Source of the DNA: an uncultured Phycisphaeraceae bacterium
GTDB taxonomy: Bacteria; Planctomycetota; Phycisphaerae; Phycisphaerales; UBA1924
Direction of reading: 5' to 3'
NCBI GenBank assembly: GCA_937899905.1
Contig: CALCCF010000056.1
Location: forward strand, 36,558-100,557
Length of the DNA: 64,000 nt
Shown: positions 8,214 to 18,465 of the stretch, piece after piece
Layout of the letters: each line of letters opens with the position of its first letter
How positions within the stretch are numbered: position 1 is the stretch's first letter
Translations under genes and position numbers: made by a program
Notes under the pieces: generated by a model
Database searches by the model: none
What the model saw: only the letters and a program-made list of their open reading frames with translations
What the model was told of the DNA's origin: nothing

Positions 8214-8492
8214 TCAGAACAGATCGATCGTCTGGCCTTCAGCCAAACGCACGATGGCCTTCTTGGTTGGCGCGGTCTGCACGTAGCCGTACCGCATGCG
8301 ACGCTCGCGGGCCTTGCGGACCTGCGTGGTGACACCCAGCACGCTCACGCCGTACAGGCTTTCGACCGCACGCTTGACGTCGGTCTTGTTGGCCCGGCGG
8401 TCGACCAGGAAGGTGTACCGATTGTCGTCGGCCATGGTGGCCGTGCTTCGCTCGGTGACAATCGGCTTCTTGATGACGGTGCTCGGGTGCAT
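8214..8492 (-). CDS. rplW: 50S ribosomal protein L23
   Basis: L23 is the docking site for trigger factor and SRP at the exit tunnel. The 92-residue product contains VIKKPIVTERSTATM and the KTDVKRAVESLYGVSV segment typical of the family. Its ATG overlaps the rplD stop codon (TGATG), pointing to translational coupling. Confidence 0.96.
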   Translation of the reverse strand: MHPSTVIKKPIVTERSTATMADDNRYTFLVDRRANKTDVKRAVESLYGVSVLGVTTQVRKARERRMRYGYVQTAPTKKAIVRLAEGQTIDLF

Positions 8493-9181
8493 CAGGCGAC
8501 CTCCTCACCGGCTTTACGGCCGCGCGGTTCGAGCTTGGCGTCCTTGCCGGTCTGCGTCTGCGGGCCGGCGAGGTAGGCCTCGAGCTCGGCCTTCTCGATG
8601 ATCACGTAGCGGCTGTTGAGCAGGTTCCAGGCCGTCAGCTGGTCGCTGCGGCACATGGTGACGTCGTCGATGTTGCGGGCGCTGAGCCTCGCATCGACCG
8701 AGCCCTCAGGCAAAGCAAGCAAGACCTTGCGATCGATGCCCAGGGCGTTGAGCATGCCCTTCATGCCCTTGGTCGAAGGGCTGTCGAAGCTGATGCTGTC
8801 GACGATCTTGACCTCGTTGTCCACGAACTTGGCGAGCAGGGCGTTGAGGTTCGCCTTGCGACGCATCTTCTTGGGCATCGTCTGGCGGTAGTCCTCGCGG
8901 GTGCGACGCTTCTCGTGAGCGTGACCACCACCGCGAAACTGAGGGGCCTTCTTGTTGCCGTGGCGTGCACGGCCGGTGCCCTTCTGCTTGTAGATCTTGC
9001 GGGTCGAACCGTTGACCTCGCCGCGCCCCTTGGTCTGGGCGCTGCCCTGACGCTGGTTGGCGTGGTAACAGACGTACGCCTGCTTGATGAGCTGGGGGTT
9101 CAAGGACCCGCCGAGCATGGCTTCGTCAATCGACATAGAGCCGACCGACTCGCCCTTCATGTTGTAGACCGGCACATCCAT
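8492..9181 (-). CDS. rplD: 50S ribosomal protein L4
   Basis: L4 extends into the peptide exit tunnel and in Gammaproteobacteria represses its own operon. The 229-residue product has the tunnel-loop motif KQKGTGRARHGNKKAPQFRGGG near residues 65-86. A C-terminal charged tail after about residue 207 is not part of the usual core. It is separated from rplC by an unusually long, hairpin-rich spacer. Confidence 0.96.
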   Translation of the reverse strand: MDVPVYNMKGESVGSMSIDEAMLGGSLNPQLIKQAYVCYHANQRQGSAQTKGRGEVNGSTRKIYKQKGTGRARHGNKKAPQFRGGGHAHEKRRTREDYRQTMPKKMRRKANLNALLAKFVDNEVKIVDSISFDSPSTKGMKGMLNALGIDRKVLLALPEGSVDARLSARNIDDVTMCRSDQLTAWNLLNSRYVIIEKAELEAYLAGPQTQTGKDAKLEPRGRKAGEEVA

Positions 9182-9454
9182 CGTGCTCGCTCCTGACGCC
9201 TGTGCGACCGTACCCGTTTGGGTTTGGTCGCTGCCGCACCGGCCCGCCCCGGTTGGGACTTTGCTTCCCCACCGGCTTACGCGACCGGCGGAGGCGGGCT
9301 CGGATAAGACTCGGCCGTCTATCCGAGAGGCCCTTGGGAGGGCCTCAAGACCATCTTGTCCTTACCCGGTGGTTTCGCCTGAGCGACCCTCCGGGCCGCC
9401 CCATCGCCATGAACTCTCGTGGCGAGGGGGCGTCCGTCAATCCTGCGTGCCCAA
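9182..9454 (-). promoter_or_regulatory. structured 273-base spacer between rplC and rplD
   Basis: In most S10 operons L3 and L4 are almost contiguous; here 273 bases without a coding frame separate them. Two strong hairpins lie side by side. GAGGCCCT/AGGGCCTC with a 4-base loop spans 9327-9346. CTCGGAT(A)AGAC/GTCTATCCGAG, an 11-pair stem with one bulged A, spans 9299-9327. Closer to rplD, GGTCGC (9226-9231) can pair with GCGACC (9281-9286), enclosing a further GC-rich hairpin. This could be an r-protein autoregulatory element or a processing/attenuation site. That role is inferred from position and structure only. Confidence 0.6.
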
Positions 9455-10174
9455 TCAGCCGGCTGCGGCTGCTTGAGCGGCGGCCTCCTGAGCTGCATGC
9501 TTAGTTGGCCGCAAACGAACCGAGGGGCGGATCCGCACGATCCCACCGTTGGCCCCGGGCACAGCGCCCTTCACCAGCAGCAGGTTGCGATCGGCTTCCA
9601 CCCGAACAACATCCAGGTTACGAACGGTGACGCGCTCATCGCCCATCTGGCCGTTCATCTTCTTGCCCTTCTTGATCCGGCCGGCCTTACCCGCGTTGTT
9701 CGCGTGGCCGCCGATCGAACCAGGGGCACGGTGCTTGCGTTCCACGCCGTGGCTGGCACGCAGGCCCTTGAAGTTGTGACGCTTCATGGTACCAGCAAAG
9801 CCCTTGCCCTTGCTGGTGCCGGTCACATCGACGTACTTGAAGCCCGAGAAATGGTCGACCGAGAGGGCCTGACCGACCTCGAACTCGCCGGCCTCGGCCT
9901 CGTCCATACGGAACTCGACATGGACGGCCTTTGGACCAGATCCGGCCTTGCTGTCGTGGCCCATGATCTGGAAGGTGGAGCGACGCGGGCGGGCGTCGAC
10001 GGAGCCGATCTGGACGGCCGAGTAGCCGTCGGTCTCGGTGGTCCGCACCTGCGTGACCACGGCCGGCTCGACCTCGATCGCCGTCACGGGGATCGACACC
10101 CCGTTCTCGAGGTACACGCGGGTCATGCCGATCTTGCGGCCGACCAATCCGAGTTTCGCGTTTCCGCCTGCCAT
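9455..10174 (-). CDS. rplC: 50S ribosomal protein L3
   Basis: L3 is one of the two proteins that nucleate 50S assembly. The start ATG 10174 (MAGGNAKLGLVGRKIGMTRVY) has a purine-rich AAGGTGAGG about 8 bases upstream; a GTG four codons earlier is an alternative. The 239-residue product shows the L3 signature around DVTGTSKGKGFAGTMKRHNFKG and the GSIGGHANNAGKAGRIKKGKK loop. Confidence 0.96.
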   Translation of the reverse strand: MAGGNAKLGLVGRKIGMTRVYLENGVSIPVTAIEVEPAVVTQVRTTETDGYSAVQIGSVDARPRRSTFQIMGHDSKAGSGPKAVHVEFRMDEAEAGEFEVGQALSVDHFSGFKYVDVTGTSKGKGFAGTMKRHNFKGLRASHGVERKHRAPGSIGGHANNAGKAGRIKKGKKMNGQMGDERVTVRNLDVVRVEADRNLLLVKGAVPGANGGIVRIRPSVRLRPTKHAAQEAAAQAAAAG

Positions 10175-10273
10175 GCTTGGCCTCACCTTGCTCGGCTTCG
10201 GTAGTCTCCGGGCCTAGGCCCGAGCCAGAGGAAGCTCACGATTTCTTCTGCCTGAGGGTCCGGTGAACCGGGC

Positions 10274-10582
10274 TCAGGCCTTGATCTTCACAAACACGCC
10301 CGCGGGCACCACCAGCCTGTTCAGGGCCTCGACGGTCCTGGCGTTGGGCTCGTGGATGTCAATGATCCGCTTGTGCGTGCGAATCTCGAACTGCTCGCGG
10401 CTCTTCTTATCGATGAACGGGCCACGGAGGACCGTGTACCGCTCGATCCGCGTGGGCAGGGGCACCGGACCGGCCACTCGGGCGTTGGTCCGCTTGGCGT
10501 GGTCCACGATCTCTCGTGCCGAAGCATCGAGGGCGATGTGGTCGTACGCTTCCATCCGAATCCGAATGCGACCGCCTTGCAT
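10274..10582 (-). CDS. rpsJ: 30S ribosomal protein S10
   Basis: S10 is a 30S head protein that also acts with NusB in antitermination. The start ATG 10582 has an AGGAGG site about 12 bases upstream, and homology begins there ([19 protein letters not shown]). The product is 102 residues, with the signature [29 protein letters not shown]. This is the first gene of the ribosomal block; rpsL, rpsG and fusA are not adjacent. Confidence 0.96.
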   Translation of the reverse strand: MQGGRIRIRMEAYDHIALDASAREIVDHAKRTNARVAGPVPLPTRIERYTVLRGPFIDKKSREQFEIRTHKRIIDIHEPNARTVEALNRLVVPAGVFVKIKA

Positions 10583-10705
10583 AAGCCGGCGAACCTCCTG
10601 CCTGCTGGGTTTTGCGTCAACCGCGAGGAACGCCACGCGAGCGGCCCAACCCGGTACTGACCCGCACCACAAGGGCCGAAGCCCCCGCCACCGGCGCGGA
10701 GAGAA

Positions 10706-10733
10706 GGATAGATGGCTCTCTTCCTCCGTCAAC
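10706..10733 (-). promoter_or_regulatory. predicted promoter of the S10 operon
   Basis: On the minus strand, TTGACG (10733-10728) is followed after 16 bases by TATCCT (10711-10706), a fair sigma-70-like pair. Transcription would begin near 10700, leaving a GC-rich leader of about 115 bases before rpsJ. It is the best match in the divergent region between rpsJ and the next plus-strand gene. Confidence 0.5.
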
Positions 10734-10845
10734 CGCCAGCCTAGAGGAATGTGAAGATAGAGTGGCCGTGTGGGCCGCCGCTATCCTCTTATAGCAACTC
10801 CAACGGCACGCCCGATCGCGCCGGAACGCCCAAGGAAGGGACACG

Positions 10846-12321
10846 ATGGCTCTGCGAAAGCCCCCTATGCACCGCGTTTCCTGCTTCGCCGGCCGAGCGG
10901 CGGCGTGCCTGCTGGCCCTTGGGACGTTCGTCCACACGGCGTCGGCTCAGGGTGGGTCGACGAGCGTCATCATGTCTCCCGAGCCGCTCGCCCTCGAGCC
11001 CGTGGGCCTCGAATTGGAGATTCCAGCGGACGCTAGCGGCTTCCGGGCCGATCGCGGAGAGGTGCCCACGCTGGAGATCAGCCCGAGCCTCGGCCACTGG
11101 TACCTGGTAATCCAGGCCCCCCAACGCCGCGTGGCAGCCCAAGGGCGGGCCGGCGCACACCTGCCCGTGGACGACCTGACCGACCAGATCCTGGAGAACC
11201 TCCGTGCCAGCTACCGGGTCGACCAATCCGACGGCACGACCATGGAGAGCCGGGCCAGCGTGCTCGCTCGCGAAAAGGGCTTGGTCGTCGCAGGCCGACC
11301 AGCGTCGCGGTTCTACGTCACGTTCCCAGAAGGTGACCGCGAACGCGTCCGCATGTACACGCTGGTCGACGCGGGTGCCGGGCAGATGGTCAGCTTCGAC
11401 CTGCTGTGCGAATTCGGCGACCGGGCCGAAGCTCGGACGGCGTACCTGGCCGTGCTCGCGAGCGCACAGTTCTCCGGCAATACCGAAGTCGCCGCGTCCA
11501 GGGCCATCGCCATCGAGACGACCGAGGCCCTACTCGGCATGCTGACCTCCGCCGACTACGACCGCGCTCTGGCGCTGGCCGACGGCCGATGGGATCGCCT
11601 GAGCCAGCCCGCCGAGACCGGGCTCGCAATGGATGATACCGAGCGGGGCTATCGGTGGATCCGGGCCTGGAAGGGCCGCAAGGGCGAGATCAACCCAGAG
11701 CGAAGCGAGGAGTCCTGGAGCGAGGACGACCGCCGCGAGGGCTACCTCGTTCGCATGGACGGTCGAATGGCCCAGCGATCCGCCACCGGTCAGTGGACCC
11801 TCATCGATACCCGCGTTGTTTGCTTCATGACGTTCGACCGACAACACGAGGCCTGGACCGCGAGCACGACCTTTCGCCAGGGAGACCAGAGGCCGGTCAC
11901 CAACACCGAGTTCGGCGTGCGCGACGGCCAGGAGATGAAGATCGCCCGCCGTGGCAGAACGTCCAACACGCTCCAGCCGGCGGTGCCTCCAAGGGGGTAC
12001 GTCAACCAGGTCGAGTTCTACCTGCTTCCGCAACTGCTCGTTGGCCATGCGGCCGAAGCCACCTACGGCGTTTACGCCTACGCCGGCGGCGACACAAGCG
12101 TGCGCTATCGGCAGTTCGAGCTCCAGCCGGGGTCGGGCGGCGCGATCGCGTGGCAGCTAACCACGCAACTCGGCGAGGAATCACGCTCGATCTCGGTGTA
12201 CGACGGTGCCGGCGGTTTTCGCGGCAGCGATCGCGGCGATGGCACGCGATGGACTCCGAGCAACCGTGACGAACTGCTCGGCCTCTGGCGTCGCAAGGGG
12301 CTACCCACGAGCACTCGATAG
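10846..12321 (+). CDS. secreted protein of unknown function
   Basis: I do not recognise this 491-residue protein. It begins with an apparent signal peptide (MALRKPPMHRVSCFAGR, then an Ala/Leu core) with likely cleavage after ASA, before QGG near residue 35. The mature part has no membrane segment. It looks like two alpha/beta regions: about residues 50-215, with an aromatic-rich beta pattern, and about 220-485, with repeated beta strands. Ribosome binding is supported by GGAAGGGA about 6-13 bases before the ATG. It stands alone upstream of ruvB and is divergent from the ribosomal operon. Confidence 0.8.
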   Translation: MALRKPPMHRVSCFAGRAAACLLALGTFVHTASAQGGSTSVIMSPEPLALEPVGLELEIPADASGFRADRGEVPTLEISPSLGHWYLVIQAPQRRVAAQGRAGAHLPVDDLTDQILENLRASYRVDQSDGTTMESRASVLAREKGLVVAGRPASRFYVTFPEGDRERVRMYTLVDAGAGQMVSFDLLCEFGDRAEARTAYLAVLASAQFSGNTEVAASRAIAIETTEALLGMLTSADYDRALALADGRWDRLSQPAETGLAMDDTERGYRWIRAWKGRKGEINPERSEESWSEDDRREGYLVRMDGRMAQRSATGQWTLIDTRVVCFMTFDRQHEAWTASTTFRQGDQRPVTNTEFGVRDGQEMKIARRGRTSNTLQPAVPPRGYVNQVEFYLLPQLLVGHAAEATYGVYAYAGGDTSVRYRQFELQPGSGGAIAWQLTTQLGEESRSISVYDGAGGFRGSDRGDGTRWTPSNRDELLGLWRRKGLPTSTR

Positions 12322-12396
12322 AACGCGGGCCCCACCCAACGCCTACAAAACACCGCACGGAACACCGATCGACCGACCCGCGGAAGGAGCCGCACC

Positions 12397-13443
<1,047 letters not shown>

Positions 13444-15319
13444 CCGTGCCGTTGCGATAGCCATCGCGATCGTGGCGGCTCTGCTCGTCGCCGGCTGCGT
13501 TCGTGAGGTCCGCGTCTTCCCGGCCGACCCGGCCCAAACGCTGCGCGATCGCCAGCAAACACGGCTGACCTCTCCGGCACTCAGTGCGTTCAGCCGCGAT
13601 GCGTTAACCCAACTCGATCTCGTGCGGCTGCATCGGCGCGATGCGATCGGGGCGGCCGATGCGCTGGCTCGGCTCGCCGACGAACAGCCCGACGCACCCT
13701 GGCGTCTCGCGGCGGCGGAGATCCTGCTCGATATCGCCGAGGACCAAGGCACCGACCCATCGCTGTTCCTGGCGTGCGCGATGCAGGCCGATCTAGAACT
13801 GCAGCGCGCGATCCGCGACGAGGGGGGGCTGCTCGACTCTCGCACGCAGTTTGCGGCGAATCTCTACCGCAGATCGGTGGCGAGGTTTGTGTCCCTCAGC
13901 AGCCAGCAGTGGCTTCGCGACGGATCCAGCGAGATCGTAGAGGGCGCCGGCGGGAGATTCGTGGCCAGCATCGCCCCCGACATCGGCCTCGCGCGTTTCG
14001 GCCCGGGCTCGTTCGACACACTCAAGCCCGCCGACTTCGTGCGCGTCCGAGGCATGCGGAACCACCACCGGCTCAACGCCTACGGCGCACCCATGGTGGC
14101 CATCCGCGAGCAATCTCGCGCCCGCCCGCCGCGCAGCGAGCCATTTGTTCCGCCCGAGGGCCTGATGACCGCCGCCACCGTGACGCTGCGGTTCGACTGG
14201 TTCGACCGCGTTGCCGTCGAGGTCTGGAACCCCGATCACGCGCGCACGGTCGAGCAGCATGACGCGACGCTGCGGCTCTCGACCGACGTCACCGCGCCGA
14301 TCGCCCAACTGTTCTCGCGCACCTCGCTCATCACCAGCGGCAGGCGCGGCCTGCTGAACATCCAGGACTATCTGGGGCGATTGGGCATCTACATGCACGA
14401 GCCCTACGACCCATCCAAGATCCCCTTGCTCATGGTGCACGGGCTCCGCTCGAGCCCGGCCACGTGGCGCGACATGCTCAACGGCCTGCGACACGATCCA
14501 GACATCCGCGAACGCTACCAGTTCTGGATGTTTTACTACCCGACGGGGCTGCCCATCGCCCGATCGGCGGCGTACCTGCGGGCAGAACTCTCGCGCATCC
14601 GCGAGCACTTCGACCCCGACGGCACCAACGCTCCCATGGATCAGATGGTGCTGCTCGGCCACTCCATGGGCGGCCTGCTCAGTAAGGCGCAAGTACAGGA
14701 CAGCGGCGACCGCCTGTGGCACTCGCTCCACCCCGAGCCGTTCGATGAGGTCGCAATGCCCGTCGAAGTGCGCGCACACCTGCAGGAGGTCTTCTTCTAC
14801 GACGCGAATCCGGGCATCGCGCGGCTCGTCTTCATCGCAACGCCGCATCGTGGCAGCGGATTCGCCTCGAATTGGATCAGCCGCCTCGGCGATCTGCTCG
14901 TTGACCTTCCCGACGAGTTCGACTCCATCGATCCGTGGTTCCTCGCAGAACGTGATCGCGTGCAACCCGGGCCCGAGTACCAACTCGAGCGAGGCATCCC
15001 GTCGAGTATCGACGATCTCCGCGAGGATTCGCCGCACCTGATCGCATATCTCGAGACGCCAATGCGCGAGGGAGTCCCGTTCCACCTCGTTGCCGGTGAT
15101 ACGGGCGACGGTACCGACGGCATCGTCTCGGTCGAGAGCGCCACCATCGACGGTGCCGAGTCCCGGCTCGTCGTCGAGAGTGGCCACGAGGCCCACACCC
15201 ACCCGCTCACGATCCGCGAGATCCGGCGGATCTTGCTGCTGCACCTTGAGGAGACCTCCCCTGACGGCACGGGTTCGTAGGTGGAACTGATACGCTTATT
15301 CTGTAAGTGCAAGCTCGCT

Positions 15320-15352
15320 GCGGGTGTAGTTCCGAGGTAGTACGTCAGCTTC
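15320..15352 (+). pseudogene. tRNA-Gly 5'-half fragment
   Basis: These 33 bases match the first 33 bases of the intact tRNA-Gly(CCC) at 17334 at 30 positions. The match covers the acceptor strand GCGGGTG, the D arm and the first half of the anticodon arm (ACGTCAGCTTC). After the anticodon-loop position the similarity stops, except for a vague GGATTCGCTACCC farther on. A TATTCT box at 15297-15302 could be a relic -10 element. It cannot form a complete tRNA. It may be the displaced 5' half left by an insertion or duplication. Confidence 0.7.
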
Positions 15353-15374
15353 TTGCTGCTTGGATTCGCTACCC

Positions 15375-16235
15375 ATGAGATACCTCATCGCCGGTGCAAC
15401 TGGGTACTTGGGAGGCCACCTCGTCCTCGAGATGAGACGGAGAGGTCTTGACGTGATCGCTATCGCGAGGAACTCCGAGAAGCTCAAGGCTGCTGGGCTA
15501 GACGCCCAGCGCTGTGTCGTCGCCCAGGTGACCGACCCAGAGTCCATCCATGGTGTCTGCGACGGAATCGATGTTGTGCTTTCGACGGTGGGGATTACGC
15601 GTCAGAAGGATGGCCTCACCTATATGGATGTGGACTACCAGGCGAACCGCAACCTCCTCAAAGAGGCACTCCGCGCAGGCGTGCAGAAGTTCATCTACGT
15701 CTCGGTGTTCAACGGCCCGCGTCTACGCCACCTGAAGATCTGTGAAGCAAAGGAACGCTTCGTCGACGAGCTGAAGCAGTCGGGCATGGACTACACCGTT
15801 GTCCGTCCGAACGGTTTCTTTTCTGATATGACGGAGTTCCTTGGGATGGCGAAGCGAGGGAGGATCTGGCTCTTTGGAGATGGCTCGGCAAAGATCAACC
15901 CGATCCACGGCGCCGATCTGGCCAAGGTCTGCCTTCACGCGATCGGTACCAGCGAGCGTGAGACCGATGTCGGCGGTCTGGAAGTCTTCACCCAGAAGCA
16001 GATCGCCGAGTTGGCATTCGGTGCATTGGACAAGCCGCCACGCATCACCCGCCTTCCGACGTGGATACGAGGGCTGCCCCTCTGGTCGGCGCGCACCTGC
16101 ACCTCGGTCAAGGCGTACGGCCCGCTGGAGTTCCTCCTCACGGTCACGGCCGAAGACAGCGTGGCTCCGTGCTTTGGCGAACGACTACTGGCGGAGTGCT
16201 TTCGGGAATACGTGCGATCCAAGAGATGGGACTAA
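15375..16235 (+). CDS. NAD(P)-binding SDR/NmrA-like oxidoreductase
   Basis: The atypical short-chain dehydrogenase fold is shown by the N-terminal glycine-rich motif GATGYLGG (residues about 7-14), by DVVLSTVG after the fourth strand, and by YVSVFNG and VVRPNGFF farther on. This pattern is close to NmrA and NDUFA9-like proteins, which often lack the catalytic YxxxK. The start is ATG 15375 (MRYLIAGATGYLGG), giving 286 residues; an upstream Met at 15360 is out of keeping with the fold. It is followed 4 bases later by a reductase-like gene, so the two probably form one transcript. The substrate is unknown. Confidence 0.85.
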   Translation: MRYLIAGATGYLGGHLVLEMRRRGLDVIAIARNSEKLKAAGLDAQRCVVAQVTDPESIHGVCDGIDVVLSTVGITRQKDGLTYMDVDYQANRNLLKEALRAGVQKFIYVSVFNGPRLRHLKICEAKERFVDELKQSGMDYTVVRPNGFFSDMTEFLGMAKRGRIWLFGDGSAKINPIHGADLAKVCLHAIGTSERETDVGGLEVFTQKQIAELAFGALDKPPRITRLPTWIRGLPLWSARTCTSVKAYGPLEFLLTVTAEDSVAPCFGERLLAECFREYVRSKRWD

Positions 16236-16239
16236 AGGC

Positions 16240-17184
16240 ATGCGAACTCTGTTCTTCGGCGCCGGGCCCCTCGGATCGCTGTACGCACACCTCTTGCACG
16301 AGTCAGGTGCAGACGTCACTGTGCTTGCCCGTGGTGAGCGGCACGCTTGGCTCGCAGAACACGGATTGCAACTCGTCAACGAGATCACAGGTGAACGCGG
16401 GGCGTCACGCGTGAACGTGGTGAGTGAGCTTCGGTCCGATGACGAGTACGACCTCGCCATCGTCCTTATCAGGAAGAACAAGCTCTCTCCGGTCTTCGAG
16501 ACTCTGAACGCTCGACCCGCTATCAGGAACATCCTGTTCATGGGCAACAACGCGCTGGGATTCGACGAGTACCTTCAGCACCTGCCGCCCGAACGATTGC
16601 TCTTTGGCTTTCCCGGTGCGGGTGGCGGGATAATCGATCAGGTGGTCCAATACGCGGACCGCGAGAAGCCGAAGGGCAGTCGACGACCCGTGACGATCGG
16701 CGAGGTCGATGGTCAGGAGAGCGAGCGCACGCGAGCGATCAGATCCCTCTTCGAATCGGCCGGTGTTCCCGTTGCCGTCACCTCGGACATCGATGGATGG
16801 CTCAAGTACCACGCGGCGTTGGTGAGCCCACTCGTATGCGCTCTTTACAAACATGACTGCGATGCCCAAGAGGTCGCGAAGCACAGTGACACACTTTGTA
16901 CGATCGTCCGTGCGGCCAAAGAGGGCGGACGAGTGCTCCGATCGCTCGGGTATCACAAGCGTCAGCCTTTCCGGTTCAATCTCTTCTACTGGCTGCCGGA
17001 GTTCATGAGCGTGCTGGCCCTGAAGCAGTTGCTCCAAAGCAGATTCGCAGAGGTCGCTTTCGCAATGCACGCGAAAGCCGCTCGAGACGAGATGGAGGGT
17101 CTCGCTTTCGAATTCCAAACGCTGGCGGCCCGTACCCGGATCGAGACACCGTGCATCGACATGCTGAGGGACTCAACCGCCTGA
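16240..17184 (+). CDS. ketopantoate reductase (ApbA/PanE)-family protein
   Basis: A 314-residue protein with an N-terminal Rossmann motif GAGPLGSLYAHLL (residues about 7-19), family segments such as FMGNNALGFDEYL, and a C-terminal helical domain beginning near SDIDGWLKYHAAL, where the Lys could be the catalytic residue of PanE enzymes. Some members make pantoate for coenzyme A; others act on unrelated substrates, and sequence alone does not decide. The start ATG 16240 is 4 bases after the preceding stop. With its neighbour it lies between the tRNA-Gly fragment and the intact tRNA-Gly. Confidence 0.82.
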   Translation: MRTLFFGAGPLGSLYAHLLHESGADVTVLARGERHAWLAEHGLQLVNEITGERGASRVNVVSELRSDDEYDLAIVLIRKNKLSPVFETLNARPAIRNILFMGNNALGFDEYLQHLPPERLLFGFPGAGGGIIDQVVQYADREKPKGSRRPVTIGEVDGQESERTRAIRSLFESAGVPVAVTSDIDGWLKYHAALVSPLVCALYKHDCDAQEVAKHSDTLCTIVRAAKEGGRVLRSLGYHKRQPFRFNLFYWLPEFMSVLALKQLLQSRFAEVAFAMHAKAARDEMEGLAFEFQTLAARTRIETPCIDMLRDSTA

Positions 17185-17307
17185 CCGCGACCGGACACAA
17201 TCTGTGTCGCACGCTAAGTCCGCGAAGCCTTGGCAGCCTGCATAGAAGCTGTACGAGAGCTGGCAGTCGGGCCTGAATCCACTCGGTGGCCAGCGGATCC
17301 AGTTGCG

Positions 17308-17313
17308 TATAAT
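17308..17313 (+). promoter_or_regulatory. -10 box of the tRNA-Gly promoter
   Basis: A perfect TATAAT lies 20 bases before the tRNA. No good -35 is visible at the normal distance (GGTGGC is there). Transcription would start near 17320. Confidence 0.5.
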
Positions 17314-17333
17314 CCTGTTCGGTCGAAGCCCTT

Positions 17334-17405
17334 GCGGGTGTAGTTCAGTGGTAGAACGTCAGCTTCCCAAGCTGAATGTCGCCGGTTCGAGTCCGGTCAC
17401 CCGCT
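17334..17405 (+). tRNA. tRNA-Gly (anticodon CCC)
   Basis: A complete cloverleaf is visible. The acceptor is GCGGGTG/CACCCGC with U73, and the D arm is GTTC-AGTGGTA-GAAC. The anticodon arm is TCAGC-TTCCCAA-GCTGA with anticodon CCC, and the T arm GCCGG-TTCGAGT-CCGGT has one U-G closing pair. The CCA end is not encoded. It reads GGG codons. A partial copy of its 5' half lies 2.0 kb upstream. Confidence 0.96.
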
Positions 17406-17424
17406 TTCCTCATTCAGGCTGTGC

Positions 17425-18465
17425 TCATTCGAGATCGTCCGATCGGGGCCTTACGAGCGCATGCACACGTTCGCGTGACAAGGTGGCCCGAGGCTTCAGG
17501 CCCTCCAGTTCCAGCGAAGCCGCCTCCATCGCCCGGACGACATCTGGCGCGTACTCACCGCGGGCCGAGTTGCACGCGTGCACGAGCACGTCCGCACCGG
17601 CTTCAACCCCCAGGCGGAACGCCTCCTCGAGCGACCAGCGGCCCCGCACGCCCTCCATGTCCAGCGCATCGGTGAACACGGGGCCGGCAAACCCGAGCGT
17701 GTCGCGCAGGAGGCCGGTCGTTACCACACGCGAAAGTGACGCCGGGCGATCCGCATCGAGTCTTACCAGAATCAGGTGCCCTGTCATCACGCCGACGCGC
17801 TCGCTCATCAGTGAGCGATAGGGCGCCAACTCGCGCTCGCGGTCCCAAGTCCGCGAGATATCCGCGATGCCGTGGTGCGAGTCGGCCGACGCCGAACCGT
17901 GGCCGGGGAAGTGCTTCAGCACACAACCGACACCCGCCTCTTGGTGTGCCCGCAGGACGCGCTGGGCACAAGCCACGACCTCCGCCGATTCACTCGAGAA
18001 CGATCGATCCAGCGCCCCAATCACCGGCGACTCAGGGTTGATATCCACGTCAACGCACGGCGCAAAGCTCAGATCGATCCCGGCATCGTGCAGCGCGATG
18101 GCCATCGAACGCGATTGCGACACCTGACCCTTTTCGGAGAGCGACGCGAAGTGACGCGCGGAGGGCCAGCCCGCGAACCCGTGCGCTCGCGAGAGGCGCT
18201 GCACGCGCCCGCCCTCCTGATCGATCGCGACCAAGGCATCCGGGCCCAGACGCGAGCGCACATGATCCGTCAGCACCCGGACCTGCTCGGGCGAGCGCAC
18301 GTTGCGTTCGCCCCCGGTAGCGACATCGCGGTCGAACAAGATCACCATCCGCACGCCCGCGTGGATGCAGGCATCAAGATCCTCCTCGAGCGCTGGGTCG
18401 CCGGGCGTGGCGCCACGGATGCCGAGCATGGTCATCGCCCCGAGATCGCGCAGAGCCGCGCTCAC
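17425..18465 (-). CDS. nagZ: beta-N-acetylhexosaminidase, GH3 family (NagZ-like)
   Basis: This enzyme releases GlcNAc from muropeptides or related beta-linked GlcNAc sugars. The 346-residue GH3 domain shows IDQEGGRVQRL, the KHFPGHGSASADSHHG signature with the Asp-Ser-His dyad used by NagZ enzymes, and the nucleophile Asp in FTDALDMEG. The start is GTG 18465, overlapping the symporter stop by 4 bases (GTGA). No clear signal peptide is present, so it is probably cytoplasmic like typical NagZ. It is the last gene of an anmK-murQ-symporter-nagZ operon. Confidence 0.9.
   Translation of the reverse strand: MSAALRDLGAMTMLGIRGATPGDPALEEDLDACIHAGVRMVILFDRDVATGGERNVRSPEQVRVLTDHVRSRLGPDALVAIDQEGGRVQRLSRAHGFAGWPSARHFASLSEKGQVSQSRSMAIALHDAGIDLSFAPCVDVDINPESPVIGALDRSFSSESAEVVACAQRVLRAHQEAGVGCVLKHFPGHGSASADSHHGIADISRTWDRERELAPYRSLMSERVGVMTGHLILVRLDADRPASLSRVVTTGLLRDTLGFAGPVFTDALDMEGVRGRWSLEEAFRLGVEAGADVLVHACNSARGEYAPDVVRAMEAASLELEGLKPRATLSRERVHALVRPRSDDLE

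Noticed and set aside
15841..16239. Extended N-terminus for the ketopantoate reductase-like gene
   Set aside because: The frame upstream of ATG 16240 lies inside the SDR gene, and Rossmann homology begins immediately after 16240.
15281..17333. Integrative element with integrase in the tRNA-Gly interval
   Set aside because: No recombinase, toxin-antitoxin or phage gene is present between the tRNA copies; only two enzyme genes, so an active element is not supported.
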